Shown: positions 27,823 to 39,600 of the stretch, piece after piece
Layout: each line of letters begins with the position of its first letter
How positions within the stretch are numbered: position 1 is the stretch's first letter
Assembly: GCA_026414765.1 (NCBI GenBank)
Contig: JAOAIJ010000036.1
Location: 39,903 to 103,902, forward strand
Length of the DNA: 64,000 nt
Source of the DNA: Clostridia bacterium
Lineage (GTDB): Bacteria > Bacillota > Clostridia > Acetivibrionales > DSM-27016
Direction: 5' to 3'
Position numbers and translations under genes: made by a program
Notes under the pieces: generated by a model
Databases searched by the model: none
What the model was told of the DNA's origin: nothing
The model's input: the letters and a program-made list of their open reading frames with translations, nothing else

Positions 27823-29685
27823 ATGACTCGCGAAAGCGGCAATATTTCCATTCATACAGAGAATATATTCCCTATAATCAAAAAATGGCTGTATTCAGAG
27901 AAAGATATTTTTATCCGTGAACTGGTTTCCAATGCCAGTGACGCCATAAGTAAGCTAAAAAAACTTTCATCTATCGGTGAAGCCGAGATCAGCAATGATG
28001 AAAAATATCTTATAAAGGTAGCAGTCGATAAAGATAACAAGACCATCAAAATTATAGATAATGGTATTGGTATGACTGAGGAGGAAGTTAAGAAATATAT
28101 CAATCAAATTGCCTTCTCAGGGGCAAAGGACTTTTTGGAAAAGTATAAGGATAAAACTGATGAGGGGCAGATTATAGGACATTTTGGGCTAGGGTTCTAT
28201 TCAGCTTTCATGGTGGCTGAGAAGGTTCAGATTGACACTAAGTCCTTCCAAAATGGGGCAAGTGCAGTAAAATGGCTTAGTTCCGGGGGGACTGAATTTG
28301 AGATGGATGCATCTGACAGGCTTGAGAGAGGAACAACCATTACTCTTCATATGGCTGAAGACAGTCTTGAATTCCTGGATGAATTCAAGATGAGAGAAAT
28401 ATTGACCAAGTATTTTTCATTCCTTCCATATGAGCTCTATATTGAAGATAAAGCTAAAGAAAAACAAGACGATAAAGAAAAGGAAGAACCAAAACCTTTA
28501 AACGACACAAATCCTTTATGGTTGAAAAACCCCAAGGATTGTACCGAGGAAGAGTACAAAGAGTTTTATAGAAAGGTATTTCACGATTTTAACGATCCTT
28601 TGTTCTGGATACATCTGAATATGGACTATCCTTTCAATCTCAAGGGAATTTTATATTTTCCAAAGCTGAAGCATGAGTTTGAAACAATGGAAGGCCAGAT
28701 TAAGCTCTTCTATAATCAGGTTTTTGTAGCAGACAATATTAAAGAGGTAATACCCGAATTCCTTATGCTGCTGAAGGGTGCATTGGATTGTCCTGACCTT
28801 CCGTTGAATGTATCAAGAAGCTTCCTGCAAAATGACGGATATGTATCAAAGATTTCTTCTCACATAACAAAGAAGGTTGCAGATAAGCTTACCAATCTTT
28901 TTGAGAATGAAAGAGATAACTACAATAAATACTGGGATGATATAAATCCATTTGTCAAATACGGGTGCTTAAGAGAAGAAAAATTCTTTGACAGGGTTAA
29001 GGATATAGTAGTTTACAAAACAACAAACGGTGAGATTGTTACTTTAAAAGATTACCTTGAACGTAACAAATCCAAGCACGAAAATAAGGTGTTCTACGTA
29101 ACTGATGAAAAGCAGCAGGCACAGTATATAAAGCTGTTTAGGGAGCACGAAATGGAAGCAATCTTACTGTCATCAATGATAGACAGCCACTTTATCAGTT
29201 TCCTTGAGTCGAAGGAAAGTAGTGTTAAATTCAGCCGCATTGATTCGGATTTGTCTGATAATCTTAAAGAATCAGAAGAAAATGGTGATGCAGCTGAAAA
29301 GGAGAGCCTTGAAAAACTGTTCAAGGAGGCACTTGGAAATGATAATCTAAAAGTACAGGTAGAAGGACTGAAAGCAGCTTCTATTCCAGGTATGATTCTT
29401 TTATCCGAACAATCAAGAAGAATGCAGGAAATGAGCAGAATGTTCGGTGGAATGGATATGAGCCATATGTTCCCTAAGGAAGAAACCCTTGTACTAAATA
29501 GAAACAACAGCCTGATAAAATCATTGATTACACTTAAGGAAGCGGAAGACAGGAAGGAAGATGTGAAGCTTATTTGCGAACAGGTTCATGATCTTGCGAT
29601 GATGAGCCATAAGCAGTTGGATGCGGATGCTATGACAAAATTTATTGAAAGAAGCAACAGGCTATTGGAAAAACTCGCACAGTAA
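27823..29685 (+). CDS. htpG: Chaperone HtpG (Hsp90)
   Basis: ATP-dependent chaperone of 620 residues. The GHKL ATPase domain shows F-I-R-E-L-V-S-N-A-S-D-A, D-N-G-I-G-M-T and G-H-F-G-L-G-F-Y-S-A-F-M-V. The middle domain has the catalytic-arginine segment N-V-S-R-S-F-L-Q-N-D, and the C-terminal dimerisation domain follows. The charged linker is short, as in bacterial HtpG. GGAGG precedes the ATG. Control by a CIRCE element means HrcA-type heat-shock regulation, whereas in B. subtilis htpG is outside the HrcA regulon. Confidence 0.96.
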   Translation: MTRESGNISIHTENIFPIIKKWLYSEKDIFIRELVSNASDAISKLKKLSSIGEAEISNDEKYLIKVAVDKDNKTIKIIDNGIGMTEEEVKKYINQIAFSGAKDFLEKYKDKTDEGQIIGHFGLGFYSAFMVAEKVQIDTKSFQNGASAVKWLSSGGTEFEMDASDRLERGTTITLHMAEDSLEFLDEFKMREILTKYFSFLPYELYIEDKAKEKQDDKEKEEPKPLNDTNPLWLKNPKDCTEEEYKEFYRKVFHDFNDPLFWIHLNMDYPFNLKGILYFPKLKHEFETMEGQIKLFYNQVFVADNIKEVIPEFLMLLKGALDCPDLPLNVSRSFLQNDGYVSKISSHITKKVADKLTNLFENERDNYNKYWDDINPFVKYGCLREEKFFDRVKDIVVYKTTNGEIVTLKDYLERNKSKHENKVFYVTDEKQQAQYIKLFREHEMEAILLSSMIDSHFISFLESKESSVKFSRIDSDLSDNLKESEENGDAAEKESLEKLFKEALGNDNLKVQVEGLKAASIPGMILLSEQSRRMQEMSRMFGGMDMSHMFPKEETLVLNRNNSLIKSLITLKEAEDRKEDVKLICEQVHDLAMMSHKQLDADAMTKFIERSNRLLEKLAQ

Positions 29686-29698
29686 AATTTTAATGCTG

Positions 29699-29738
29699 AG
29701 AAGACTGACCATTATTTGGTTTCAGTCTTCTTTTTTTG
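29699..29738 (+). terminator. Terminator of htpG
   Basis: AGAAGACTGA (29699-29708) pairs with TCAGTCTTCT (29722-29731), followed by TTTTTT. Confidence 0.88.
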
Positions 29739-29817
29739 CAGGAAATAAATAAAAAGCTCAATCTATCGATAATAGTGTAATACAAAAGGGGTTATAGTTG
29801 AGGAAATACTGAATCAA

Positions 29818-29846
29818 TTGACAAAATATGGAAGAAAAAGTATAAT
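29818..29846 (+). promoter_or_regulatory. Strong sigma-A promoter of the secreted propeller gene
   Basis: Consensus TTGACA (29818-29823), exact 17-bp spacer, consensus TATAAT (29841-29846). Both hexamers are perfect, suggesting high expression. Confidence 0.82.
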
Positions 29847-29893
29847 TATATTAACGTTGCAACGATGTATTAATTTCTAACAGGAGGTATTTT

Positions 29894-31693
29894 ATGAAAA
29901 GATTACTGTCAATATTAGTAATTTTATGTTTGGTTTTTTCCAGCCTTATCCCTGTTTTTGCGAGTCAAAGCCTGCCGGAAATCCAGGACAGATATCTCTG
30001 GTCTGTTGCAGTAAATAACAGTGGTCTGTTTGTTGCAGTAGGGGATTATGGGGCAATAAGGACAACTTTGGACGGTAGTCAATGGACTACGGTTCAATCT
30101 ACCACAAATATTACGCTGAATGCTGTCGCAACTAATGGACAGGCTTTTGTTGCAGTAGGTGAGACGGGAACTATTGTAAATTCTCCCAACGGCTCTACCT
30201 GGAGCACGGTTATGACCAACAAGAAATTCACATTCAATACTGTTGAGTGGAATGGTCAGAAGTATGTAGCAGCAGGTACCGGCGGTACAGTTGCAGTTTC
30301 TGTAGATGGGATTAAATGGAGTCTGCCGACACCTCAGACAACCGGATTGCTTGGTGCCAATATCAACAGCATAGAGTGGAATGGTTCACTGTTTGTAGCA
30401 GCTGCAGACAATGGAAGAGTGTATACATCAGCAAATGGAACAAACTGGGCTGCTGTTACTATGCCAGCCAGTGTTCCCAATTATGTAGATATCAGAAGTG
30501 TAGTATGGGCACAAAACATGTTTGTTGCGGTTGGAACCAGAGGTACCGTCATAAAATCAACTAACGGACAAAGCTGGAATCTAATCCCACAGGGAAGTAC
30601 TTTGAACTTTAACAATATAGTATGGAACGGAAATTCATTTATAGTTGCCGGGAGCCGTGGAACAATTCTTACATCTCCAAACGCATCTACTTGGACAGAG
30701 ATTTACAGGGAAGGTACTTATGATCTGAGAAGCACTGCAGTTCGCAGTAATGTAGCTGTTTCAGTGGGTGAAGCAGGTCATATTGCTGTACTTCGTGATA
30801 CTGGTATAACCAGAGAATATACTCCTAGGGGCAGCGGGAGACAATTTATGGGAGTTGACAGTGATGGTTTGGCATATGTCGCTGTAGGAACTCATGGAGT
30901 TATAAGAGTTTCTATAGATGGGGGAAGTTCATGGGTGGAAATGAACAATCCAGCTAAAACCGATAATATTGATCTTTATGATGTAGTATATGCAAACGGT
31001 GTCTTTGTGGCCGTAGGTGAAAACGGGAAGATCTACATATCAAAGGATCATGGTTTGACTTGGATCGAGGTACCCAGCGGAACTTATAACAACTTAAACG
31101 GTGTAAGTTACGTAAATGGCAGGTTTATTGCAACGGGTGACAATGGAACGCTGCTAACATCAACAGATGGAGTAAACTGGACACTATCGACTTTAACACC
31201 TCCAGCAAATCTTAATAAAGCTACAAGTGACGGAAGTGTTTATGTAGTTGTTGGTGATAACGGAAGCATTTACAGATCCATAGACGGAGTAAACTGGACG
31301 CTAGTTTCATCTCCTGACAAGACTTATGATCTGAACAGCGTTACATGGACAGGCAGAGAGTTTGTGGCAGTGGGTTCAGGAGGTACTATACTCAGATCTC
31401 CAGATGGAGTAACATGGACTCCTGCTCCTAAGGTTGCCGATTATAGTACAAATCTGCTTGATGTTGCTGCAGGGCCAAATGGCTTGATAGCTGGCGGTAA
31501 GGGTGGATGTATTCTCACTTACAACTATACAACAGGCATGTGGGAAAAGGCTACCTCCCCAACGGGAGCGAATGTAAATGATGTAATGTATAAGGATGGC
31601 AAATATATCGCAGTAGGCTGCCATGAGACAGTTGCAAGATCGACTGACGGAGTGAATTGGGAGCTTATCAGGTATGTGGGACAGCTGCCATAA
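29894..31693 (+). CDS. Secreted beta-propeller protein with sialidase/BNR-like repeats
   Basis: 599 residues with a clear signal peptide (M-K-R-L-L-S-I-L-V-I-L-C-L-V-F, cleavage near V-F-A-S-Q). The mature protein is made of about a dozen repeats of 42-48 residues, each with W-N-G-x-x-F-V-A-V-G, G-T-I/V and S-x-D-G-x-x-W-T. These match the Asp-box/YCF48-like propeller units of sialidase and photosystem-assembly-factor-like folds. No catalytic sialidase residues or cell-wall anchor are seen. Expected to fold as one or two propellers outside the cell; the ligand is unknown. Strong promoter and GGAGG site. Single-gene unit after htpG. Confidence 0.78.
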   Translation: MKRLLSILVILCLVFSSLIPVFASQSLPEIQDRYLWSVAVNNSGLFVAVGDYGAIRTTLDGSQWTTVQSTTNITLNAVATNGQAFVAVGETGTIVNSPNGSTWSTVMTNKKFTFNTVEWNGQKYVAAGTGGTVAVSVDGIKWSLPTPQTTGLLGANINSIEWNGSLFVAAADNGRVYTSANGTNWAAVTMPASVPNYVDIRSVVWAQNMFVAVGTRGTVIKSTNGQSWNLIPQGSTLNFNNIVWNGNSFIVAGSRGTILTSPNASTWTEIYREGTYDLRSTAVRSNVAVSVGEAGHIAVLRDTGITREYTPRGSGRQFMGVDSDGLAYVAVGTHGVIRVSIDGGSSWVEMNNPAKTDNIDLYDVVYANGVFVAVGENGKIYISKDHGLTWIEVPSGTYNNLNGVSYVNGRFIATGDNGTLLTSTDGVNWTLSTLTPPANLNKATSDGSVYVVVGDNGSIYRSIDGVNWTLVSSPDKTYDLNSVTWTGREFVAVGSGGTILRSPDGVTWTPAPKVADYSTNLLDVAAGPNGLIAGGKGGCILTYNYTTGMWEKATSPTGANVNDVMYKDGKYIAVGCHETVARSTDGVNWELIRYVGQLP

Positions 31694-31727
31694 GCTGACT
31701 TAAAGTCAAGAGCCTGATTACAAAATA

Positions 31728-31764
31728 AAAGGGAACACAGTATTTTACTGTATTCCCTTTATTA
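31728..31764. terminator. Bidirectional terminator between convergent genes
   Basis: AAAGGGAA (31728-31735 region) and TTCCCTTT flank an inner stem CAGTA/TACTG, forming an interrupted 13-bp hairpin with A-rich and T-rich flanks on both sides. Confidence 0.7.
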
Positions 31765-33423
31765 TTACTTTTTGTCGTGTTCTCTTATTTCTACTCTGCG
31801 GATTTTTCCGCTTATGGTTTTTGGTAATTCTGTTACGAATTCTATTATTCTTGGGTATTTATATGGAGCCGTTACTCTTTTTACATGTTCCTGCAGCTCG
31901 GTCTTCAGTTCATCGCTGGCTGTATAATTTTTAGCCAATACAACTGTTGCTTTTACAATCTGGCCTCTGTCCGGATCAGGAACTGCAGTGATTGCACATT
32001 CTAATACTGCAGGATGCTCAAGTAACGCGCTTTCAACTTCAAAAGGCCCTATTCTGTAGCCTGAGCTCTTGATAACATCGTCCGCTCTTCCTACGAACCA
32101 ATAATAACCATCTTCATCACGCCATGCCATGTCTCCTGTATAGTATATGCCGTCATGCCACACCTTACTTGTAAGCTTTTCATCCCTGTAGTAGCCCCCA
32201 AATATACCAACAGGCATTCTTTCTGATGTTCTGATTACTATTTGTCCTTCCTCACCTGCGTCGCATGAGTTACCGTTTTCATCAACCAGGTCTATTGCAT
32301 AACCTGGCGATGGTTTACCCATAGAACCTGGTTTTGGCTCCATCCATGGGAAAGTACCCAGTGCAACTGTACACTCGGTTTGTCCATAACCTTCCATTAG
32401 TTTAAGACCTGTAGCCTTAAGAAACTGACTATATACTTCGGGATTTAGCGGTTCCCCGGCGACAGCGCAGTATTTGAGCTTGCTTAAATCATACTTGGTC
32501 AGGTCCTCTTTGATAAAGAATCTATATATTGTAGGCGGAGCACAGAAAGAAGTGACACCATGCTTTGCTATCACACTCAGCATTTCTTTAGGTACAAATT
32601 TGCTGTGGTCATATACAAACACAGCGCAACCGGAAAGCCACTGCCCGTATATTTTTCCCCATACTGCTTTTGCCCAGCCCGTATCAGCTACGGTAAGGTG
32701 CAATCCATCATCCTTGACATTCTGCCAGTATTTAGCTGTGAGAATATGTCCTAAAGGATATGAGAAATTATGCTGAACCATTTTTGGCATTCCTGTAGTG
32801 CCTGAAGTAAAGTAAAGCAGCATCATATCATCATTCTTTGTCGCTTCATCCCCCTGAGGTCTTGAGAAATTATCAGATGCGGCTTCAAGCTCCTTGCTAA
32901 AATCGAACCAGCCGTCCTTGCTTCCGCCGACAAGAGCTTTTACTTTTAGTGACGGCGATTTTTCAATTGAGTCTTCTATATGTCCAATAACTTCCGGATC
33001 TGCTACTGATACAATCATCTTAATATCTGCTGCATTATTTCTGTATGCTATATCCTTTTGTGTAAGCATATGTGTAGCAGGGATAGTTACTGCTCCGAGC
33101 TTATGAAGGGCAAGTATACAGAACCAGAACTCATAGCGCCTTTTAAGAATCAACATTACGGGATCACCTTTTTTGATACCCGCTTTCTTGAAAAAGTTGG
33201 CAGCCTTGTCGCTGTAATGCTTTAACTGTCCAAATGTAAATGTAGCTTCATTACCCTTTTCGTCGCACCAGACAATTGCAACCTTATCAGGTGTTTTTAA
33301 TGCTATTTCATCAACTACATCAAAAGCAAAATTGAAATTTTCGGGAACCTTTATTTCAAAATTTTTTACAAAGTCTTCATATGAATCATAGTCTACGCGT
33401 GATACGTATTTTTCCAGTAACAT
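31765..33423 (-). CDS. Acyl-CoA synthetase (AMP-forming), acetyl/medium-chain type
   Basis: 552-residue ANL-superfamily ligase close to medium-chain acyl-CoA synthetases. Motifs seen: [63 protein letters not shown], and the C-terminal catalytic lysine in [11 protein letters not shown]. Strong AGGAGGG site. The gene follows an XRE-cupin regulator by 35 nt, a pairing common in Clostridia; the regulator probably senses the substrate or product. Exact acid unknown. Confidence 0.9.
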   Translation of the reverse strand: MLLEKYVSRVDYDSYEDFVKNFEIKVPENFNFAFDVVDEIALKTPDKVAIVWCDEKGNEATFTFGQLKHYSDKAANFFKKAGIKKGDPVMLILKRRYEFWFCILALHKLGAVTIPATHMLTQKDIAYRNNAADIKMIVSVADPEVIGHIEDSIEKSPSLKVKALVGGSKDGWFDFSKELEAASDNFSRPQGDEATKNDDMMLLYFTSGTTGMPKMVQHNFSYPLGHILTAKYWQNVKDDGLHLTVADTGWAKAVWGKIYGQWLSGCAVFVYDHSKFVPKEMLSVIAKHGVTSFCAPPTIYRFFIKEDLTKYDLSKLKYCAVAGEPLNPEVYSQFLKATGLKLMEGYGQTECTVALGTFPWMEPKPGSMGKPSPGYAIDLVDENGNSCDAGEEGQIVIRTSERMPVGIFGGYYRDEKLTSKVWHDGIYYTGDMAWRDEDGYYWFVGRADDVIKSSGYRIGPFEVESALLEHPAVLECAITAVPDPDRGQIVKATVVLAKNYTASDELKTELQEHVKRVTAPYKYPRIIEFVTELPKTISGKIRRVEIREHDKK

Positions 33424-33458
33424 TATATTAACCCTCCTAAATCACTATATAAATCCCA

Positions 33459-34013
33459 TTAGAATATTATTGCCAGGAACTTGGCTTGTTTTCCGTCCAA
33501 TGCCTTCATTCCGTGCTTCGCTGAAGAATCAAAGAATAAAGAATCGCCTTCATTCAGTACTATTTCATGACCATTAATAACAACCTTCAGAATTCCTTCC
33601 AATACATAGTTGAATTCCTGACCCGGATGAGTATTATAATGAACAGCCTCGCTTTCGGGATTTGGATCAACGGTTACCAAAAATGGTTCAGCCTTTTTAT
33701 GAATAAAGTTATAAGCCAGACTTTGGTATATATACTGCTGACTTCTTTCGACACTTACACCTTTTCCTTTTCTGACAAGGGAATATGTATGAAGCTTTGG
33801 TCCTTCTCCGGTCAGGATAGCTGTGAGTTCTACATTAAACTTATTGGCAACTTCATATAGGAAACTGACAGGTATATCTACATTTCCGCTTTCATAATCC
33901 TGATAGGTTTCCTTAGAGATATTAAACTCCTGTGCCAAGCTCTCAAGTGACATGTTGGAAATTTCACGAAGCTCTTTGATTCTCGCAGCTATCAGCTTGA
34001 TTTGATCTGACAT
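33459..34013 (-). CDS. XRE-cupin transcriptional regulator
   Basis: 184 residues. N-terminal Cro/C1-type helix-turn-helix (about 8-62: I-K-E-L-R-E, M-S-L-E-S-L-A-Q-E-F-N-I-S-K-E-T-Y-Q-D-Y-E-S-G) and a C-terminal cupin_2 barrel (about 110-180: H-P-G-Q-E-F-N-Y-V-L-E-G, L-N-E-G-D-S-L-F-F-D-S-S-A-K-H-G). The first gene of a two-gene operon with the acyl-CoA synthetase, which it most likely regulates. AAAGGGTGG is the ribosome binding site. Confidence 0.9.
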   Translation of the reverse strand: MSDQIKLIAARIKELREISNMSLESLAQEFNISKETYQDYESGNVDIPVSFLYEVANKFNVELTAILTGEGPKLHTYSLVRKGKGVSVERSQQYIYQSLAYNFIHKKAEPFLVTVDPNPESEAVHYNTHPGQEFNYVLEGILKVVINGHEIVLNEGDSLFFDSSAKHGMKALDGKQAKFLAIIF

Positions 34014-34331
34014 AAAACCACCCTTTCATTATGATATCAATAAATTAACAGCTGTTTTTCACTGAAAAAAAGCATAAAATCCCATATTGATTAATTAATA
34101 ATTATAATAGCATAGTATACCCCTAAAATAAAGGATAGAATGGAAGTATACAAAAAAGGTAGAAAAACGTAAAAAAAATTAATGATTATTAATTTTTACA
34201 TTATGACATATTTTAGTCTCTTATAGCACAAAAATTCCAATATATTGTTGAACGGATACATTAGTTATGTTAAGATTAATCTAAATTAATAATTTACTAT
34301 TCTTTTACCAAAAAAATAGGAGATGAGTAGT
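34014..34331. other. AT-rich divergent intergenic region
   Basis: About 320 bp between the XRE-cupin operon (minus) and the chemoreceptor gene (plus). It must hold both promoters, but its high AT content gives many weak -10 boxes and no clear choice. No small frame or RNA motif was recognised. Confidence 0.4.
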
Positions 34332-35576
34332 GTGTCTATAGCTCAAAGGATTTACCTTAGGATATTTGCTTTTATTGTCTTGTTTGTCGTCGGAAATATA
34401 CTTAGTTCACGTTTTGGGGTACCAATTGTTGTTGTTTCTATTGCATTTGCGATTATTGTAGCTGTAATGGGTATAATGGAAGCAAGACATATTTTAACTC
34501 CTATAAAAAAGATTATTCAGATACTGGATAATACTTCAAGTTTTAATCTTACCCATGACTCTACTTATAACAAAATAAAAAGTAGAAAAGACGAAACAGG
34601 CGCTATTGCAAAGTCAGTTTCATCAATGAGAGGTTCCTTGAGGGATATTATTGAACTGCTTGTACAGTCCTCAAACAGCATAGCAAATAACGCTGTTACC
34701 GTTGAAGAAATGACCGAACAATTAAAGCAGAGAATAGAAGAAACAGCTATAACAACCGAACAGTTATCATCAAGTATGGAAGAGACGGCTGCAACTGCAC
34801 AGGAAATAAATGCTACTGCACAGGAAATCGAGACTGCGGTCAATTCAATAGCCACAAGGGCAGGAGATGGGGCACTAGAGGCAAAGGATATAATGGAAAG
34901 AGCGGTAAAACTTAAGGAAGAAGCAGTAGATGCAAGTAAAAATGCCGATAATATCTATACTACCATGAAGCAGCAGCTTCAATCTGCTATAGAGCAGTCG
35001 CAGGAAGTTTCGAAAGTTGAAATGCTGGCACAGGCAATATTGCAGATTACCGGTCAAACCAACCTCCTTGCACTAAATGCAGCCATTGAGGCAGCGAGAG
35101 CCGGGGAAGCGGGAAAAGGGTTTGCAGTGGTCGCTGAAGAAATCAGAAAACTTGCAGAACAATCCTCAAAAACTGCATCAACTATTAAGAATATTATAAA
35201 GCCTGTTACAACATCGGTTGTGAATCTGTCGCAAAGTTCAAGTGAATTACTTGAATTTATAGATAAGGATGTAAATGCGGATTACCAGAAACTCATTGCA
35301 ACTGCCGAACAGTATGCTAATGATGCAGAGAAATTTAATGGCCTTATGACCGATTTCAGTGCTACAGCTCAACAGCTCAACAGTTCAATTACAGGGGTCG
35401 TAAGTGCAATTCACGAGGTAAGCGCTACTTCTAATCAGGGAGCAGAGGGTATAGCAGAAATAAACAGGCAGACGGACGCCATAGAAGAAAAGATAAATGA
35501 CGTTAAGCTCAGCACTGAAAAGAACATTTACAGTGCACAAAAGCTTAAGGAATTGGTTCAGAAGTTCAAACTTTAA
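34332..35576 (+). CDS. Methyl-accepting chemotaxis protein without a periplasmic sensor
   Basis: 414 residues. Two adjacent membrane helices (about 8-25 and 29-47) with almost no extracytoplasmic loop, a HAMP-like linker ([11 protein letters not shown]), and a signalling coiled coil with the tip sequence [23 protein letters not shown] within the conserved hairpin and [16 protein letters not shown]. It probably senses membrane or intracellular cues. Start GTG 34332 is preferred: AGGAG (34318-34322) is 9 nt upstream but abuts the ATG at 34323. Confidence 0.88.
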   Translation: MSIAQRIYLRIFAFIVLFVVGNILSSRFGVPIVVVSIAFAIIVAVMGIMEARHILTPIKKIIQILDNTSSFNLTHDSTYNKIKSRKDETGAIAKSVSSMRGSLRDIIELLVQSSNSIANNAVTVEEMTEQLKQRIEETAITTEQLSSSMEETAATAQEINATAQEIETAVNSIATRAGDGALEAKDIMERAVKLKEEAVDASKNADNIYTTMKQQLQSAIEQSQEVSKVEMLAQAILQITGQTNLLALNAAIEAARAGEAGKGFAVVAEEIRKLAEQSSKTASTIKNIIKPVTTSVVNLSQSSSELLEFIDKDVNADYQKLIATAEQYANDAEKFNGLMTDFSATAQQLNSSITGVVSAIHEVSATSNQGAEGIAEINRQTDAIEEKINDVKLSTEKNIYSAQKLKELVQKFKL

Positions 35577-35581
35577 AAATA

Positions 35582-35626
35582 GCAGCCTCCACGACTAAGT
35601 CAAGGAGGCTGTTTTGTTTTTTATTA
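35582..35626. terminator. Shared terminator of convergent MCP and LysR genes
   Basis: CAGCCTCC (35583-35590) pairs with GGAGGCTG (35604-35611), followed by TTTTGTTTTTT. The LysR stop codon (35595-35597) lies in the loop. Confidence 0.7.
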
Positions 35627-36494
35627 TGCTGATGAATTCTGCTGCAGCGTGGGAAAGAGGCATGTCCTTCATAGTTGCAATTCCAAGATTTCTTTCAGGC
35701 AGGTCTATATCAGTTTTAACTTGAAACAATTCTTTATTCCTTATGGATTCTTCAGCACTTTCTTTTAGCACATGAGCTATACCCAATCCGATTTTTGCAA
35801 ATTCAACAAGCAAATCAATACTTTCCAGTTCGAGCTCGGGTGTCGGGTTTATTCCATATCTGCCTAGAACGGAATCAAGATTGCGGCGGGTTGCACTATC
35901 TTTTTCAAGCATCAGAAGAGGATAACCGGCTAAATCCCGTATGCCTACTTTTTTATTTTTAAGTTGTGAAAATTTGTTGCAGGCAACAAAAATATCCTGT
36001 ACCGGAATGAAATCATCTACTGATATGCTTTGATCTGTGACGGGGAGAGTAACTATACCAACATCAATTATTCCTTTTTTAAGCGTGCTGAGTATTTGGG
36101 AAGATGTTCTGTTAATTACCTGAATCTTTACTTTGGGGTACAGCCTGCTGTAATTTTCAAGATGAGGTATCAGAAAGTACTTGCATATTGTATCTCCGAC
36201 GCCGATTCTGATTTCCCCGGCACTCATGTTTTGTATTTCTGATAGTTTGGATTCAGCAATCTTTATAAAATTGAAGGCTTGTTCGATATGCTTGAAAAGA
36301 AGCTCGCCTTCCCGTGTCAATTTCACACTGCGTGTCTTACGGTGAAAAAGCGGGCTTCCCAATTTCTCTTCCAGATTCTTTATTGATTGGCTGACAGCAG
36401 ATTGTGATATGAAAAGCTGCTCTGCTGCGGTAGAAAAACTGCCGTATTTGCCTGCATAATAAAAGATTTTGTATAGTTCGAAATTTATATCCAT
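35595..36494 (-). CDS. LysR-family transcriptional regulator
   Basis: 299 residues. N-terminal winged helix-turn-helix (about 1-60: F-Y-Y-A-G-K-Y-G-S-F-S-T-A-A-E-Q-L-F-I-S-Q-S-A-V-S-Q-S-I-K-N-L-E with the usual L-F-x-R after it) and a periplasmic-binding-like effector domain (about 90-290). The target is unknown; it is divergent from purL across an AT-rich palindromic region, where LysR proteins commonly bind. Start ATG 36494 is chosen because AAGG is 7 nt upstream; GTG 36500 is possible. CysB/CysL-type control of sulphur genes cannot be inferred. Confidence 0.9.
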   Translation of the reverse strand: MDINFELYKIFYYAGKYGSFSTAAEQLFISQSAVSQSIKNLEEKLGSPLFHRKTRSVKLTREGELLFKHIEQAFNFIKIAESKLSEIQNMSAGEIRIGVGDTICKYFLIPHLENYSRLYPKVKIQVINRTSSQILSTLKKGIIDVGIVTLPVTDQSISVDDFIPVQDIFVACNKFSQLKNKKVGIRDLAGYPLLMLEKDSATRRNLDSVLGRYGINPTPELELESIDLLVEFAKIGLGIAHVLKESAEESIRNKELFQVKTDIDLPERNLGIATMKDMPLSHAAAEFISIIKNKTASLT

Positions 36495-36622
36495 AAGCAC
36501 ACCTTATTATTAATATTAATAATATTAATTTTACTTATTCATTATATAATATTATAATGTTAATAAACAAGAAAAACTCTGCTTATGTTAAACAAATTTA
36601 ATATATAAAGTGAGGTACGGTT

Positions 36623-39600
36623 ATGGGGAGTGTTAAGCGTATTTTTGTAGAAAAGAAAAAAGGCTACGATGTCGAGACTAAAGGTTTGTATAAGGATTTT
36701 AAAAATAATCTGGGAATAAACGGCCTGAAGTCGGTCAGAATAGTGAACAGGTATGATGTGGAAGGAATAAGCGACGATGTATACCAAAAATCACGGAATA
36801 TTATCTTTTCAGAACCTCCTGTAGATTCCGTATATGACGAAAAAATTGAATTGGGTGAAGATTCAAGGGTAATAGCTATAGAATACCTTCCCGGACAATA
36901 TGATCAGAGGGCTGATTCGGCAGCACAGTGTATACAGATATTGACCGAGGGAGACAGGCCGAGGACTAAAGCGGCAAAACTGATAATTCTTGATGGCAAC
37001 ATTTCGGATGAAGATTATGGAAAAATTAAAGATTATTGCATAAACCCTGTTGAATGCCAGGAAGCATCAATGAAAAAGCCGGATACTCTTGATATGGAAG
37101 TGAAATTGCCTGATGATGTTGCGCTTATCGAAGGGTTTGTAAAAATGAATAATGAGGAAATTGAAGGCTTTATGAAAGAAATGGGCTTTGCCATGTCTTT
37201 GGAAGATCTGAAATTCTGTCAGGCTTATTTCAGGGATACAGAGAAGCGAGACCCTTCAGTTACGGAAATAAGGCTTATAGACACTTACTGGTCAGATCAC
37301 TGCAGGCATACAACTTTCTTAACAAATATAGAAAATGTGGATATAGAACAGGGACATTACTCACATGCTGTAGAAGCTGCATATAAGGATTATCTTGAAT
37401 CAAGGAAATTTGTCTATCAGGACAGGGATAAAGATATTTGCCTTATGGATTTGGCTACTATCGCCATGAAAGAGCTGAGAAAAAGAGGTAAGCTCGAAGA
37501 TCTTGACGTATCTGATGAAATCAACGCATGCAGTATTGTTGTAAATGTTGATGTAAACGGTAAAATGGAAGAATGGCTTGTAATGTTCAAAAATGAAACA
37601 CATAATCATCCTACTGAGATAGAGCCTTTCGGCGGAGCAGCGACATGTCTCGGCGGAGCTATAAGAGATCCACTGTCAGGCAGGGCTTATGTATATCAGG
37701 CTATGCGTGTAACAGGTAGTGGAGATCCAAGAACGAAGTTACAGGACACTATCCCGGGAAAGCTTCCTCAAAAGAAGATAACTACCGGAGCAGCTGCAGG
37801 GTACAGTTCTTATGGAAACCAGATAGGTTTGGCAACAGGGCAGGTTGCGGAAGTGTATGATGAAGGTTTTGTTGCAAAAAGGATGGAGATAGGTGCCGTT
37901 ATGGGGGCGGCTCCAAAAAGAAATGTAGTAAGAGAGAAGCCAGAAGCCGGTGATGTAATAATATTGCTTGGCGGCAGGACAGGGCGTGACGGTTGCGGAG
38001 GCGCTACAGGCTCGTCAAAGGAACATACGGAAGAGTCTCTGCTGACCTGTGGGGCAGAAGTACAGAAGGGTAATCCTCCTACAGAAAGGAAGATACAGAG
38101 GTTATTCAGGAATCCATCAGTGAGTACAATGATAAAGAAGTGTAATGATTTTGGTGCCGGCGGAGTTTCTGTGGCTATTGGTGAGCTTGCAGACGCGCTT
38201 GATATAAATCTGGATGCTGTACCTAAGAAGTATGAAGGCCTGGATGGAACAGAGCTTGCCATATCAGAATCACAAGAGAGAATGGCTGTAGTTGTAAATA
38301 AAAAGGATGTTGATGCTTTTATAAAGGCAGCAGGGGAAGAAAATCTTGAAGCCGTATCTGTAGCGGTTGTTACTGACTCGGGAAGACTAAAGATGACCTG
38401 GAGAGGAAAGATAATCGTTAACATAAGCAGGGAGTTTCTGAATACTAATGGAGTTAAGCAAAACACAAAAGTGGAAATCGCGGTTCCGGATAAGGAGCAG
38501 AGTTTCTTTAACACTATACCTGAGGAAATAGTGCAATGCGGTAATGATATAAATGGTGCCTGGATAAAGAATTTACAGATGCTGAATGTTTGCAGTAAAA
38601 AAGGACTTGTAGAAAGATTTGACAGTACAATAGGTGCAGGTACGGTACTTATGCCTTTTGGGGGAAAATATCAGTTAAGTCCTGCTGAGGGTATGGTTGC
38701 AAAGATTCCCGTACAGGAGGGCAATACCAATACAGGAACTGTCATGACCTATGGCTATAATCCTTCCATAGCGAAATGGAGTCCTTTTCACGGCGCGCTC
38801 TATGCAGTAATAGAAGCAGTTGCTAAAATAGTGGCAATAGGCGGAGATTATAAGAAAATCAGGCTTACACTGCAGGAGTACTTTGAGAAGCTTGGCAAGG
38901 ATGCAAAAAAGTGGGGAAAACCCTTCAGTGCTCTTTTAGGAGCGTATTACGCGCAAATGAAGCTGGGAATACCTGCAATAGGCGGTAAAGACAGCATGTC
39001 CGGAACTTTTAAGGATATGACGGTGCCACCGACACTTGTTGCTTTTGCTGTAGATATAATTGATGTTAACTATGTAATTTCTACAGAGTTTAAGAACACA
39101 GGCAGCAAGGTTGTTCTTATACCTTTAAGACGTGATGAGAATGATATGCCTGACTTTGAGCAGCTGGCAGCAAACTACTCCAGAATACACGAACTTATAA
39201 GAGATAAAGCTGTCCTGGCCTCCTGTACTATAAAAGCGGGCGGCCTTGCAGAAGCTATAAGCAGCATGTGCTTCGGAAACCTTATAGGATTCAGGGCCGA
39301 GGAAAATATGAGTATAAAAAGCCTTTTTGCTGCAGAATATGGCTCGATAGTTTTGGAAATGGGTGCAGGAGTAGATTTAAGCCGGTTATTTAAAGGTGTG
39401 GAATACAGAGTTATCGGTACTACACAGGCTGAAGAAAGTATAGAAATAAATGGGGAAGTTATCCGCCTGGAAACTGCGATGGCAAAATGGGAAGAACCTT
39501 TAGAGAAGATATTCCCTACAAGGGTGGAAGAGATTAGTGAGGAACCCAAACAATATAATTTTGATAAGTTTGCTTCGGTAAAATCAGGTATGGTAGTAGC

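Noticed and set aside
37810..38514. 234-codon open frame on the minus strand inside purL
   Set aside because: Same reason: antisense shadow of the AIRS-like domain, Ser/Thr/Pro-rich with no recognisable motif.
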